Below are positions 6,824-17,171 of a stretch of DNA of 22,106 bases, piece by piece (position 1 is the first letter of the stretch; every line of letters starts with the position of its first letter). This stretch comes from a candidate division KSB1 bacterium (GTDB lineage Bacteria > Zhuqueibacterota > JdFR-76 > DREG01): contig JADFJB010000082.1 in the NCBI GenBank assembly GCA_022566355.1, forward strand, positions 1-22,106, given 5' to 3'. The notes beneath the pieces were generated by a model. It made no database searches and was not told where the DNA came from. It saw nothing but the letters and a program-made list of their open reading frames with translations. The position numbers and the translations under genes are program-made.

Positions 6824-6855
6824 AATTCAGATCAATAATAAATGAACGGCTTTCA

Positions 6856-9800
6856 ATGTATTTACAAAAATTAGTAATTCAGGGTTTTAAATCGTTCGCA
6901 AAAAAAACCGCATTGGAATTTAATGGAGGATTAACTTGTGTCGTCGGACCCAACGGCAGTGGCAAATCCAACATAGTAGATGCTGTTCGTTGGGTACTGG
7001 GTGAACAGAAAGCCAGCGTGTTGCGAGGCGAGAAAATGGAAAATATAATTTTTTCCGGATCGAAATCGACCAGGCAGCTCGGGATGGCGGAAGTTTCTAT
7101 TACCATTGAAAATACAAAGGATTTATTGCCAACCGAATTTAAAGAAGTCGAAATCACACGCAGACTTTATCGCTCCGGAGAGAGTGAATACTTAATTAAC
7201 AAAACTCCCAGTCGTTTAAAGGATATTAACGATTTGTTTCTTGATACCGGGATAGGACCTGATTCTTATTCGGTTATTGAGTTAAAAATGGTTGAAGCTA
7301 TATTAAACAGCAAATCAGACGAACGAATGAGGTTATTCGAAGAAGCGGCAGGAATTAATAAATATAAACATCGTAGAAGCGAAGCCTTTCGAAAGTTGGA
7401 TTCTACGGCAGTGGATTTGAATAGGGTCAATGATATCATCTCAGAAATCGAACGTAACACCAATGCTTTAAAACGACAGGTTAACAAGGCCGAAAGATAT
7501 AAAATTCTTTCTAATGCAATCGAAGAATTGGAAATTCGTGCCGCTTCATTGGAATTCGCAGCCATCCAAAAGAAATTGATCCCATTGAAAGACGGGTTGG
7601 TTCAAAGCGAAGACAACATGCAAAAGAACCGGACACGAATTTTTAAGGATGAAGCGGAGATTGAAACGTTTAAGTTGAACTTAACGAGAATGGAAGATAA
7701 GCTGGCGGATATACAAAACGAACTAATGTCTTCTACCGATTCGCTTCATCAAAAAGAAAGTCAGAATGTCGTAAACCAGGAAAGGATTAAAGCGCTGGAA
7801 GAAAAAATCATTCGTTATTCTCAAGAAAAGGAGCAATTACAGCGTAGGATTGAATCTTTACGACAACGTGTGCAGGAGGGAGAACCCGAGCTTATTGTTT
7901 TGGGTGAGAAAGTAGATAGTGTAAGAATGAAGCACCGGAAACAAAAACAAGAGCTGGAAGAATTTGAAAAAACATTGGCCCGGCGTCGTCTCGAAGTCAA
8001 TGAAGCTCGAATGAATTTGATCGAGCTCATGAAAACAATTAGCGAAAAAGAGAAAGAGCGAAATGCCCTGGAAACTGAATTACTGCATTTGGAAGGAAGA
8101 GAAGAACAGCTTACGGAGGAAATTGAACGCTTGGAAGAAGAGGACAAAAAACTTGCTTCCGACCAGGATATTTGGGTAAAAAAAGAAAGTGAGTTGTTGA
8201 TAGAAACTCAGCTTGTAGCTTCTGAGCTGGAAAGTAACAACAAGGTTAAGGAAAGCCTGGATCTTGAAATCATTCAATTAAGGGAAAACCGGGCTAAGCT
8301 TGAAAATAAAATACAATCTCTTAAGGATCAAGAATCGTTTCTTTCAAACTTGATTGAGACCAATGAAGGTTATCCAGGCGGTGTTCAATATATTTTGAAC
8401 AATGCCAAATCTTTTCCTGGTGTTCTTGGCATTTTGAGTGATTTAATTTCAGTACCCAAAAAGTTTCGTCCGGCAGTTGAAGCCATTTTGGGTGAAAAGT
8501 CTTTTTTTGTCATTGTCAAAACTGAACACGATGCTTATCAAATTATTGATCAACTCAGGAAAGGGAAATTAGGCCAGGCTACTTTTTTGGTTCTCGATAA
8601 GTTTGCTTTTACGGTCTCTTCTACAAGCCAAAATATTCCTGATAGTACATCTGTAATTGGTAAAGTCCGGGATCTGATTCAGGTTCCTAAAGAACTCGAT
8701 CCTCTAGCGGATTTTCTATTTGGCTCCTATTTACTAGTCGACAATCCAAAAAATCTCCAACAGATTAAAAAAGAAATTAAAACTAATGATTGGAATTTTG
8801 CAACCCTGGACGGTGAAGTATCACAACCATCAGGAGTGATACGCTATGGGCGTTCCGGGGATGGTGATTCTGTGAATGCCATTTGTCGGTTGGATCAATT
8901 AAATGAAATTCAACAGCAGGTTGTGGATTGTGGTAAAAGCGTGAATGTGTTAGAAAAGCAAATTGAAAAACAAGTAGAAAAAACTAAAAAGCTGGATTCG
9001 GAAATTGAAAATTGGACTCAGAAAAAGAAGGAAACCGAAGAAGAGTACCAGCAAAGCAGGATCAATACTGTTCAAAAACAATCTACAAAATCGAATGTTA
9101 AAAGCAGGTTAGACTCCACTCGAGAAGAAATCGGAAATGTGCGGGATAAAATATCACAAATATTCGAACGGATCGAAAAATTACGACCGGAGATAGATAA
9201 ATTTGCACAAAACCGTAGAAAACATGAAGATCAAGTTGAGTTATTGCAGGGAAAACTGGAAGAGTATGAAACTCAAAGAAATCGCTTTGCCAACGAAGTG
9301 TACGAGTTAAACGTGAACCTCGTAAAGGCTTCCAGTGAGTTCAATAATTTAGAAGCTGATGTAAAAAGAATGAAACGAACCCTGGTTGAATTTGAATCTA
9401 CAATTGTTACGCGAGAAAAAGAACTTGTTGAAAGCCAGGTTGAGATAAAACATTTGCAAACGGACATTGAGCGTCTTTTTAGTGAAACTGAGGAGATTCG
9501 TGTCCGGAAAGATGAATTGTTAGAAAGACGATCGAGACAACAGCAAGAATACCAGCAGCTTCAGGAGTTAATGTCGACTAAAGAATCCACTTTGAAGAGT
9601 ATACGCGATTTAAGTCAAAGCTCGATTGATACTTTGCAGGAGAAGCGGTTGCAGCTTTCCGAATATGAGATGAGAATCAAGAACATACGTGTAAATATCA
9701 AAGATAAATATTCTTTGGAAATAACACCGATTCAAGCAGAATCTCCCGATGAAATCGATTCTATCCGGATTTCGTTGGATGAGAAAAAAGAAAGACTCAA

Positions 9801-10440
9801 TTTGTTTGGACCGGTTAATTTGCTGGCATTGGAAGAGTTCCAAAAGGAAAGAGATCGACTTGAATTTTTAAAACGCCAAAAGAGTGACCTGGATGAAGCC
9901 AGGTCAACATTAATTGAAACCATCGATATTATTAACCAGACAGCCAGTGAAAAGTTTGAAGAAGTTTTTGATAAAATTCGTGAAAATTTTCAAAAGAATT
10001 TTTCGGTATTTTTTGAAGGTGGTGAAGGAGATTTGCGGATTTTATTCGATAAAGACGATCCACTTTCAGCGAAAATTATGATAATGGCGCGACCCAGCGG
10101 TAAAAGGTTGGGGGCAATTGAATTGTTATCAGGGGGTGAAAAAGCTCTTACTGCGATCTCTCTTCTCTTTTCTATTTACCAGGTGAAACCAAGCCCGTTT
10201 TGTATTTTAGATGAAGTGGATTCACCACTTGATGATTTAAATGTACAAAGGTTTTTAAGGGTGTTACGAAAATTTTCGGACCATACACAATTTATCCTGG
10301 TCACTCATAACAAAATTACCATGGAAGCTGCTGATTTTATATATGGTGTGACTATGCAGGAAGAGGGAGTATCTAAGCTGGTATCCGTAGAACTGGTTAA
10401 AGAAAAGATGGAATCCGAACAATTAAACAAATCAAATTAG
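6856..10440 (+). CDS. smc: Chromosome segregation protein SMC
   Basis: A full-length 1194-residue SMC ATPase, which with ScpA and ScpB (not in this window) forms the bacterial condensin that loops and compacts newly replicated origin regions. The N-terminal head opens MYLQKLVIQGFKSFAKKT and has Walker A GPNGSGKS at residues 31-38. A first coiled coil runs from about 170 to 500, the hinge from about 520 to 660 (LGILSDLISVPKKFRPAVEA, ILGEKSFFVIVKT), and a second coiled coil to about 1000. The C-terminal head holds the signature LSGGEK (1091-1096) and Walker B CILDEVDSPLDD (1116-1127), the Glu1120 being the catalytic one. ATG 6856 gives the standard N terminus although no strong ribosome site precedes it. 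The stop TAG at 10438 is 13 nt before the next start. Confidence 0.98.
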   Translation: MYLQKLVIQGFKSFAKKTALEFNGGLTCVVGPNGSGKSNIVDAVRWVLGEQKASVLRGEKMENIIFSGSKSTRQLGMAEVSITIENTKDLLPTEFKEVEITRRLYRSGESEYLINKTPSRLKDINDLFLDTGIGPDSYSVIELKMVEAILNSKSDERMRLFEEAAGINKYKHRRSEAFRKLDSTAVDLNRVNDIISEIERNTNALKRQVNKAERYKILSNAIEELEIRAASLEFAAIQKKLIPLKDGLVQSEDNMQKNRTRIFKDEAEIETFKLNLTRMEDKLADIQNELMSSTDSLHQKESQNVVNQERIKALEEKIIRYSQEKEQLQRRIESLRQRVQEGEPELIVLGEKVDSVRMKHRKQKQELEEFEKTLARRRLEVNEARMNLIELMKTISEKEKERNALETELLHLEGREEQLTEEIERLEEEDKKLASDQDIWVKKESELLIETQLVASELESNNKVKESLDLEIIQLRENRAKLENKIQSLKDQESFLSNLIETNEGYPGGVQYILNNAKSFPGVLGILSDLISVPKKFRPAVEAILGEKSFFVIVKTEHDAYQIIDQLRKGKLGQATFLVLDKFAFTVSSTSQNIPDSTSVIGKVRDLIQVPKELDPLADFLFGSYLLVDNPKNLQQIKKEIKTNDWNFATLDGEVSQPSGVIRYGRSGDGDSVNAICRLDQLNEIQQQVVDCGKSVNVLEKQIEKQVEKTKKLDSEIENWTQKKKETEEEYQQSRINTVQKQSTKSNVKSRLDSTREEIGNVRDKISQIFERIEKLRPEIDKFAQNRRKHEDQVELLQGKLEEYETQRNRFANEVYELNVNLVKASSEFNNLEADVKRMKRTLVEFESTIVTREKELVESQVEIKHLQTDIERLFSETEEIRVRKDELLERRSRQQQEYQQLQELMSTKESTLKSIRDLSQSSIDTLQEKRLQLSEYEMRIKNIRVNIKDKYSLEITPIQAESPDEIDSIRISLDEKKERLNLFGPVNLLALEEFQKERDRLEFLKRQKSDLDEARSTLIETIDIINQTASEKFEEVFDKIRENFQKNFSVFFEGGEGDLRILFDKDDPLSAKIMIMARPSGKRLGAIELLSGGEKALTAISLLFSIYQVKPSPFCILDEVDSPLDDLNVQRFLRVLRKFSDHTQFILVTHNKITMEAADFIYGVTMQEEGVSKLVSVELVKEKMESEQLNKSN

Positions 10441-10453
10441 GATAAGGTCCCTG

Positions 10454-11893
10454 GTGAATTTCTTCCTTTCATGCTGCAAATTTCAATCACCGTGTCGGTT
10501 GATACAGCTTATTCCTGTCTTTCTGGCATTTACAATTCTCCTTTTTGAAGATATATACCCCCAAGCAGCATCATCGGATGATCTTGTTTTTGATGTAGAC
10601 TATTCTCGCTTTCGTGCATCGGCAGATATGGTGTATTTAGAAGTATATTATTCCATTCCGCGTTTCCAGTTACAGTTTATAGAAGAGGGGAATCAGTTTG
10701 AAGCAATATTTATGATAAAAACTGAAATCTATAAAAATGATTCGTTAGCAATTGCCGATTCCATAATTAATATCACAACCGTGGATAGTTTATCACAGGT
10801 TACGAAAAGTCAAAATCTACTTAATCTCACCGGTTTTGCTATTCAAGAAGGCGATTACAAAATTGAAGTTTCGTTAAAGGATATGACCTCAAAGCGTATT
10901 GGCCGGCAATCCCTAGACCTTCGAATTCTTCCTTATCCTGAAGCTGAATTATCGATTTCGGATATTCAATTATCATCTTCCATCAATCTAAATAAAGAGC
11001 AACCGGATAAATTCACAAAAAACCATTATAGAATCATTCCCAATCCTGGCAGAATGTATGGCCTGGAAACCCCGATGCTCTATTTTTATGCTGAAGTCTA
11101 TAATCTGGATAATCAAGTTGGTGACAAGCAGTACAGGGTAAAATCTTCGATTCACAATGCAAATGGAGATGAGATTCGAACCTTACAAGAAAAAGTGAAA
11201 GAAAAGCCAGGCGCTTCGAGTGTTGAAGTTGTTGGATTTAATATTGTTAGTCTTAAATCAAACACATATATCCTACAACTTGAGGTGGAGGATTTAGCGA
11301 CTGGTAGTAAAACGAAGCGGACAAAAAAATTCTTTGTCTATCGTGAAGGAGATTATCAGCCTAATATGTTGGCCAATCAATTCAACAAAGATGCATTATT
11401 AAATTCTTTTGAGTACAAATTCTACGACGAACTTAACGAATCGGAAATTAACACTGAATTTCTAACGGCTAAATACCTGGCAACAAAGGAAGAAGTGAGC
11501 ATATATGACGGATTAGACTTGCAAGGGAAACGCGTTTTTATGAAATCTTTCTGGTTTGCACGTGACCAGGATCTATCTACACTGCAAAACGAATTTCGGC
11601 AACAATACCTGAATAATTTGAATTATGTTAATTCTTATTTCGGTAGTGGAAAGCCTGGCTGGAAATCTGAAAGGGGAAGAGTTTATCTTTTATACGGCAA
11701 ACCCGATGAAGTTGAAAGGCATCCAAGCACGCTTGAAAACAAGGGGTACGAGGTTTGGAATTACTTCCAAATCCAGGGAGGGATTTTCTTTGTCTTTGTA
11801 GATAACAGGGGGTTCGGTGAATACATTATGGTGCATTCCACTGCTCGTAATGAACTCCACGATTTTGATTGGCAAAGATGGTTGAGCGAATGA
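10454..11893 (+). CDS. GWxTD-domain secreted protein
   Basis: About 479 residues with an N-terminal signal sequence (hydrophobic RLIQLIPVFLAFTILL, cleavage probably near YPQA). The middle, about 45-300, is beta-rich and repeats phrases such as EGDYKIEVSLKD and SNTYILQLEVEDL, like extracytoplasmic sandwich domains. The C terminus, about 330-479, matches the GWxTD domain: SFWFARDQD, NEFRQQYLNNLNYVNSYF, GWKSERGRVYLLYGKPDEVE, YEVWNYF and FFVFVDNRGFG. The name-giving motif is GWKSERG at 402-408, so the usual Thr-Asp is Ser-Glu. The role of the family is unknown; it occurs in Acidobacteria, KSB1 and related groups. The GTG start is supported by AAGG at 10444-10447 and by spacing of 13 nt from smc, suggesting co-transcription. 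Confidence 0.85.
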   Translation: MNFFLSCCKFQSPCRLIQLIPVFLAFTILLFEDIYPQAASSDDLVFDVDYSRFRASADMVYLEVYYSIPRFQLQFIEEGNQFEAIFMIKTEIYKNDSLAIADSIINITTVDSLSQVTKSQNLLNLTGFAIQEGDYKIEVSLKDMTSKRIGRQSLDLRILPYPEAELSISDIQLSSSINLNKEQPDKFTKNHYRIIPNPGRMYGLETPMLYFYAEVYNLDNQVGDKQYRVKSSIHNANGDEIRTLQEKVKEKPGASSVEVVGFNIVSLKSNTYILQLEVEDLATGSKTKRTKKFFVYREGDYQPNMLANQFNKDALLNSFEYKFYDELNESEINTEFLTAKYLATKEEVSIYDGLDLQGKRVFMKSFWFARDQDLSTLQNEFRQQYLNNLNYVNSYFGSGKPGWKSERGRVYLLYGKPDEVERHPSTLENKGYEVWNYFQIQGGIFFVFVDNRGFGEYIMVHSTARNELHDFDWQRWLSE

Positions 11894-11947
11894 TGAGTTT
11901 TAGCTAATGAACAATGATCAATGATCCATAATCAAGAGGGTATAACT

Positions 11948-12032
11948 CCAGCATTCAGGAATTCAGCATCAAGAATCAGGATTCCAGCATCAAGTACCAA
12001 TATCAAGCTTCAAGTATCCAGTATCTAGAATC
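11948..12032. repeat. Degenerate short-unit repeat tract
   Basis: Variants of a roughly 14-16 base unit CCAGCATCAAGTATC recur: CCAGCATTCAGGAAT, TCAGCATCAAGAATC, CCAGCATCAAGTACC, then AATATCAAGCTTCAAGTATC and CCAGTATCTAGAATC. The units are imperfect, without spacers of fixed length. The tract fills most of the gap between the GWxTD gene and the tmRNA. Confidence 0.65.
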
Positions 12033-12120
12033 TGCTACTTTAGTTGGATATTCAATGGAATTCCACTCAATGGATTTATATATTTAGTTCGTTTGAATTT
12101 GTTCTTTGTCTTAAAAATTT

Positions 12121-12474
12121 GGGGACGCTCTGGGTTCGACGGAAAAGGTTCGTTCTTGAAGCGGCATACCGTGGTCTCCGACGGTCACGCTAAAAAGTCG
12201 GGAAAAAAAATAAATGCAGACTATAACTATGCATTGGCTGCCTAATTAAAGGTAGCCCGTTATTGAATTCGAGGTCCACCTAGAGTTTAAATAACGTCGA
12301 TTTGGTGGATGCGTACCTGGTGTTGTCTGAGAGCCAAGGTATTAAGTTTTTTCAGACTGGTTTGAGTGCGTTTTGTTTGTCGAACAAACTCGAACGAGAT
12401 CTAATGACAAACTAAGTATGTAGAAGCTTCAATGTGCGCTTTTTCGGACGCGGGTTCGATTCCCGCCGTCTCCA
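12121..12474 (+). ncRNA. ssrA: tmRNA (transfer-messenger RNA)
   Basis: The 5' end GGGGACGCTCTGGGTTCGAC and the 3' end GCGGGTTCGATTCCCGCCGT with CTCCA form the tRNA-Ala-like part: GGGGACG pairs with CGTCTCC (one G-U), and the T arm GCGGG/CCCGC closes a TTCGATT-type loop. The resume codon is GCA at 12216 and the tag reads ADYNYALAA followed by TAA at 12243-12245, with the usual YALAA degradation signal. CCA is not encoded after the discriminator A12474. A one-piece, 354-nt gene. It rescues stalled ribosomes with SmpB and tags the nascent protein for ClpXP-type proteases. Confidence 0.97.
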
Positions 12475-12478
12475 CAAT

Positions 12479-12508
12479 AAGCGTGGTTTAAACAACCACG
12501 CTTTTTTT
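12479..12508 (+). terminator. Intrinsic terminator of ssrA
   Basis: AAGCGTGGTT (12479-12488) pairs perfectly with AACCACGCTT (12494-12503) across the loop TAAAC, and a run of seven T begins at 12502. It starts four bases after the tmRNA 3' end, the normal place for its terminator. Confidence 0.93.
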
Positions 12509-12591
12509 ATTTCAAAACTCTCCTGCCATTTTAAACAGAGCTAATCAATTTCCAGGTTTTTGTCGATAATCAATTTATAGGAAATCACCTT

Positions 12592-12651
12592 ATGACTATG
12601 TTAGAAAAGGATAATTCTGAAATATTTTCATCCCAAAAGGGGATCCGTTAA
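12592..12651 (+). CDS. Possible 19-codon leader ORF before the hybrid kinase
   Basis: ATG 12592 has AGGA nine bases upstream (12579-12582) and opens [19 protein letters not shown], ending with TAA at 12649-12651, two bases before the kinase ATG. The kinase ribosome site AAGGGGA (12637-12643) is within this frame. That layout suits translational coupling, or a chance short frame. The peptide resembles nothing I know. It is in a different frame from the kinase, so it is not a simple N-terminal extension. Confidence 0.3.
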   Translation: MTMLEKDNSEIFSSQKGIR

Positions 12652-12653
12652 TA

Positions 12654-15600
12654 ATGAATGACCAGGTAGTATTAGATCTTAGCGTTCAAACGTTGATCAA
12701 TACAATTGGGCAGGGTTTTGGAATTATAGATAAAAATGAGAATATTTTATTCGTAAACCACGATTTTGCGAAAATCCTAAATTATGAACAGGGAGAATTA
12801 ATCGGGAAGAATATTGCTGAGATATTTTCTCCCACCCAGCTTGATTCCGTAAAGGACCAACTCTGTTTATCAGATTCTTCTGCCGAGATAAAAGTTCTTG
12901 ATCTAAATTTACGTACCAAAGAAAATGGTTCTAAGAAAATTGCTATTCGAATTATCCCCAATAATACAAATGAAGACAATGTTTTGGGAATGATTTGGAT
13001 GCAGCCTACAAACAACCAGGATTCGGAACCGGGAAACAAAGAATCCAAATTCACCGATTTTATAGAGAAATCTCTCGATGGTTTTTTTACGCATAATGGA
13101 GATCAGTTCTTTTATGTCAATGAACGCATGTGTAAAATTACCGGTTATTCTCGTGAAGAGCTTTATAACATTAAATTAATGGATTTGGTTTATGATGAAG
13201 ATCGGGAATATGTTGAAGATCTGGTTGAAAACAGGAAACTGGGCAAAGTAGTACCATATCGATATCGAACTAGGATTATTTGTAAAAATAAGAGTGTGCG
13301 TCAATGTGAAGTTTCAGCCATTAGGGTGAGTGAAAATAATCACATCGTTCAGGGTTGCATTCGCGATATTACCGACCAGGTCTTATTTGAAGAAGCTTAT
13401 AAAGAATCCGAACTAAGATTTCGAATGCTGACCCAATCCGCTAATAATGCAATCATTACCATAAATCATGAAAGATTAATCGTTTTTTTAAACAGTGCAG
13501 CTGAAAAGTATTTCGGTTATGAAGGCACAGAAAGTATCGGTCTTCAATTTGATCAATTACTTCCGGAAGATTTTTCCGATGAATTCAAAAATAGTCTAGA
13601 TGAGTATTTTCAAAAAGGGGAAAGCCAACTTTTTGATGGTGAGATCGAAACGAAAGGCGTTCGAAAAGATGGAAGCCAGTTTCCTGTTGCAATGTCACTT
13701 TCTACCTGGAAGGCATCGGGAGCTCATTATATAACCGCAATTATTCAAGATATTTCTGAGCGAAAAGAGGCTGAGCAGAAAATCAGTAAAATGAACGCCA
13801 TCTTAAAAGCTCAACAAGAAGCTACATTTGATGGGATTTTGGTACTTGGGCATTGTGGTGAAGTCGTGAGTTTTAATCAACGCTTTTTAGAATTGTGGAA
13901 ACTTTCTGAGAGCCAGGTTAAAGAGATGGACATGGTTTCTCTAATGGAACATGAATCGCAAAAGTTAAATAATACAGATGAATTTAACGAATGGACTGAA
14001 CTTATTCAATCTGATCAAGAATCGACTCGAGAAGGTGATATTTTAAAATTAAAAGATGGTAGGACTATTTCTCGAAATTCCTTACCAGTTAAAGGAAATG
14101 ATGGTACCATTTATGGCAGAGCGAATTATTATAAAGACATTTCAGAAGAAGTTGATAGCCATGAAGCCTTAAACAAAATGTACCAAGAAACCTTAGAGTG
14201 GAAAAATTCGCTTGAGACGATTAACAAGCTTTCTGAAATGTTAAATCAAATGCTAACGGTCGATGAAATTGCTTTAGTTCTCATTGAAAGAATTCATGGT
14301 TTAATAGAAGCCGATCAATCCTGGCTCTTTTTATGGAATGAAGCTGATTACTTACTTTACCCGGTATTTCAAAAAAACTTAAAGGTTAATAAATTATGGA
14401 AAAAGGGATCAAAGGGATATGCGATCCATTCAAATCAAGGGTTTGTAGGAGAAGTTCTGGAAAAGGGTGTAGGTTTAATTGTTAATGATTTAGAAAATGA
14501 TCCACGCAGTAAGATGGATCCATGTATTGGAGAGAATTCAAAATCGATCATTGCCGTTCCGCTTAAATTTGAATCAAGGCAAATTGGGGTGTTCGCACTC
14601 TATAGAAATAGTGATGCTCATTTTGAAGAAAAACATTTACAGGTGTTAAACATTGTTGCTAGACAGACAGCAATTGCAATTGAAGATGCGCTGATTTTAG
14701 ACGAACAAAAACGCCGGGCTGATCATTTTTATTGGATTAATCGAGTTACCAGGAGTATTGCAGATACTCTTGATTTTGATGAAATAGCAAAAATAATGAT
14801 CCGCTCCCTAAAGAAAGGTTTCAATTTTTTTGATGTTGTTATGGCGATTTATGACGAACAATCGGACGATCTGGTTATCACTCACTTTACCAGGAAAAGT
14901 AAAAGAGTAAAATCCGGTGTACATTTAAAAATTGAAGGTTTGATTAAGGACGCTTTACAAAATAATGATATCGTTAATATTTCAGAAAAAGATATTGATA
15001 GTTATAATTCCTTGATTCCGGGGCAAGGTCTGGTATTGCTGGTTCCTTTGAAAGTCAGGAATAAAGTGATCGGCCTATTTTTGATAAGAAGTGAATCAAA
15101 AGAACTTCCTGAGAATGATAGTAATACTTTGAAAATACTATCCGATCACTTTGCGATTGCCTTAGAAAATGCCAATTTGTACTTAAGTGAAAAGAAAAGC
15201 GCGGAGATTGCCCACAGTGCGAACGAAGCGAAAAGCGAATTCCTGGCAAATATGAGCCATGAAATCAGGACTCCCATGAATGGCATTATTGGAATGACTG
15301 AGCTATTGCTTCATACTGAATTGAGCAAAGAACAGGAAGAATTTACACAATCTGTGAGGTCAAGTGCGGATTCACTCCTCAATGTAATTAATGATATCTT
15401 AGATTTTTCAAAGATTGAGGCCGGTAAACTGGATTTGGAATTGTTTGATTTTGATTTAAGGTTAACTGTTGAGGATTTGGCTGATACATTGGCATATCGA
15501 GCGCATATCAAAGGGATTGAACTTAGCTGTTTTATTCATCATGATGTTTCTTCACCAATATTTGGCGACCCCGGAAGGTTGAGGCAAATTTTAATCAATT

Positions 15601-17171
15601 TAATCGGTAATGCTATTAAATTTACTTCGACCGGTGAAGTAAGTGTGAATATTCATCTCAAAAGTGAGACTAAATCAGAGGCAATGCTCGAATTTTCTAT
15701 TTCCGATACCGGAATTGGAATTAAGAAAGATCGATTAAAATTTATTTTTGAAAGTTTTACCCAGGCTGACGGTTCAACAACAAGACAATTTGGCGGAACA
15801 GGTCTTGGGCTGTCGATATCCAAAAGGCTTGTAGAAATGATGGGCGGCAATATAACCGTCGAAAGTGAGTATGGAAAAGGCAGTTGTTTTTCTTTTTGCA
15901 TCCCCTTTAAAAAGCAGGTTGGCCAAAAACGGCCGCCACAATATATAAATGCGGATTTTAAAGATCTATCTATTCTAGTCGTCGATGACAACAAAACCAA
16001 CCGATTTATTTTGTCTTCATACCTGAGCAGATTAGGCAGTAATCCGGTTGAAGCAGAAGGTGGTGTTGAAGCTTTTCAAGAGGTCAAATCTGGAATAAAG
16101 GCTGGTAAACATTTTGACTTGATCATTATGGATGTGCAAATGCCGGGAATGGACGGTTACCAGACTGTGAATTTGATTAAAGAGTGTATTGATTTGAAGG
16201 AAACGCCAATCATTATTCTAACCTCCATTGGTAATCGAGGTGATGCAAAACGATTTCAAGAATTAGGGTGTGCCGGATATTTAACCAAACCGATCAAACA
16301 ATCGCAATTGCATGATGTTTTAGTAACCGTTTTAAGCGGCACTGTCTCAGAAATTGAATCTGATTCAATTTTAACCCGTCATTCAATTCAAGAAGTTAAG
16401 AAACGTAATGTTCGAATATTGCTAGCCGAAGATCATCCGGTTAATAAACAGTTGGCTCTTAAAATATTGGAAAGAGGAGGATTTTACGCCGATTGCGTAA
16501 GTAATGGTCAAGAGGCTGTGGATGCTATTAAAAATACGCATTATGACATCATATTGATGGATATTCAAATGCCGGTGATGGACGGCTTTCAAGCAACAGC
16601 TCAAATTCGAAAATACCAGGAATCGGATCATGTTACAATTATTGCTATGACTGCCCATGCAATGAAAGGAGATGATAAGCGATGTATAGACGCCGGTATG
16701 GATGATTATTTATCTAAGCCTATTAATCCACAAAAGCTATTTGATATTATTAATAAGTGGACAGGTTTGAAAAAGGGTCCGGTGTTAATTGAAGTTAATA
16801 AGGAACCAAAGAATGGATCAGGAAAAAAACCGGTTGATTTATCCGTACTTATGGATGCTCTTGGTAATGATCATAAGGTAGTCAAAAGATTGATTCAAAT
16901 GTTTATTGATAATTCCCAGGATCGAAAACTATCCTTACAGAAGGCTATTGAATCTAAAGATTCCAAACAAGTTGAACATGAAGCTCATGCATTTAAAGGA
17001 GCAAGTGGCAGCGTTGGCGCAATGCCATTGTTTACATTTTGTGATGAGTTGGAAAAATATGGAAGAGATGATAATTTATCCTTAGCTGAAGTAAGCTATA
17101 ATAATGTTTTAAATGAGTTTGATCGTGTAAAAGATTTCCTCGAAAATTACTTAAAAGAACATACTAACTGA
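12654..17171 (+). CDS. Soluble hybrid sensor histidine kinase with PAS, GAF, two receiver and HPt domains
   Basis: A 1505-residue multistep phosphorelay protein. Four PAS domains occupy about 8-118, 130-245, 255-375 and 380-505, two GAF domains about 535-685 and 700-845. The HisKA block has [20 protein letters not shown] with phospho-acceptor His869. The ATPase domain shows [20 protein letters not shown] (N box), DTGIGI and [10 protein letters not shown]. Two receivers follow: LSILVVDDN with Asp1160, and [12 protein letters not shown] with Asp1303. A C-terminal HPt has [10 protein letters not shown] with His1445. No hydrophobic spanning segment is seen, so sensing is cytoplasmic; ligands of the PAS and GAF domains are unknown. 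The order resembles BarA/BvgS-type kinases. An output regulator is not adjacent. The start is supported by AAGGGGA ten bases upstream. Confidence 0.95.
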   Translation: MNDQVVLDLSVQTLINTIGQGFGIIDKNENILFVNHDFAKILNYEQGELIGKNIAEIFSPTQLDSVKDQLCLSDSSAEIKVLDLNLRTKENGSKKIAIRIIPNNTNEDNVLGMIWMQPTNNQDSEPGNKESKFTDFIEKSLDGFFTHNGDQFFYVNERMCKITGYSREELYNIKLMDLVYDEDREYVEDLVENRKLGKVVPYRYRTRIICKNKSVRQCEVSAIRVSENNHIVQGCIRDITDQVLFEEAYKESELRFRMLTQSANNAIITINHERLIVFLNSAAEKYFGYEGTESIGLQFDQLLPEDFSDEFKNSLDEYFQKGESQLFDGEIETKGVRKDGSQFPVAMSLSTWKASGAHYITAIIQDISERKEAEQKISKMNAILKAQQEATFDGILVLGHCGEVVSFNQRFLELWKLSESQVKEMDMVSLMEHESQKLNNTDEFNEWTELIQSDQESTREGDILKLKDGRTISRNSLPVKGNDGTIYGRANYYKDISEEVDSHEALNKMYQETLEWKNSLETINKLSEMLNQMLTVDEIALVLIERIHGLIEADQSWLFLWNEADYLLYPVFQKNLKVNKLWKKGSKGYAIHSNQGFVGEVLEKGVGLIVNDLENDPRSKMDPCIGENSKSIIAVPLKFESRQIGVFALYRNSDAHFEEKHLQVLNIVARQTAIAIEDALILDEQKRRADHFYWINRVTRSIADTLDFDEIAKIMIRSLKKGFNFFDVVMAIYDEQSDDLVITHFTRKSKRVKSGVHLKIEGLIKDALQNNDIVNISEKDIDSYNSLIPGQGLVLLVPLKVRNKVIGLFLIRSESKELPENDSNTLKILSDHFAIALENANLYLSEKKSAEIAHSANEAKSEFLANMSHEIRTPMNGIIGMTELLLHTELSKEQEEFTQSVRSSADSLLNVINDILDFSKIEAGKLDLELFDFDLRLTVEDLADTLAYRAHIKGIELSCFIHHDVSSPIFGDPGRLRQILINLIGNAIKFTSTGEVSVNIHLKSETKSEAMLEFSISDTGIGIKKDRLKFIFESFTQADGSTTRQFGGTGLGLSISKRLVEMMGGNITVESEYGKGSCFSFCIPFKKQVGQKRPPQYINADFKDLSILVVDDNKTNRFILSSYLSRLGSNPVEAEGGVEAFQEVKSGIKAGKHFDLIIMDVQMPGMDGYQTVNLIKECIDLKETPIIILTSIGNRGDAKRFQELGCAGYLTKPIKQSQLHDVLVTVLSGTVSEIESDSILTRHSIQEVKKRNVRILLAEDHPVNKQLALKILERGGFYADCVSNGQEAVDAIKNTHYDIILMDIQMPVMDGFQATAQIRKYQESDHVTIIAMTAHAMKGDDKRCIDAGMDDYLSKPINPQKLFDIINKWTGLKKGPVLIEVNKEPKNGSGKKPVDLSVLMDALGNDHKVVKRLIQMFIDNSQDRKLSLQKAIESKDSKQVEHEAHAFKGASGSVGAMPLFTFCDELEKYGRDDNLSLAEVSYNNVLNEFDRVKDFLENYLKEHTN

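Noticed and set aside
7821-8147. 108-codon antisense frame rich in Ser and Phe
   Set aside because: Complement of SMC coiled-coil codons (GAA and AAA give TTC and TTT); no start signal.
11948-12032. CRISPR array
   Set aside because: Units are imperfect, adjoin each other without equal spacers, and no cas genes are present.
12654-17171. Kinase gene as two fused genes or a frameshift
   Set aside because: The frame is continuous with all relay residues in the usual order; this architecture is normal for hybrid kinases.
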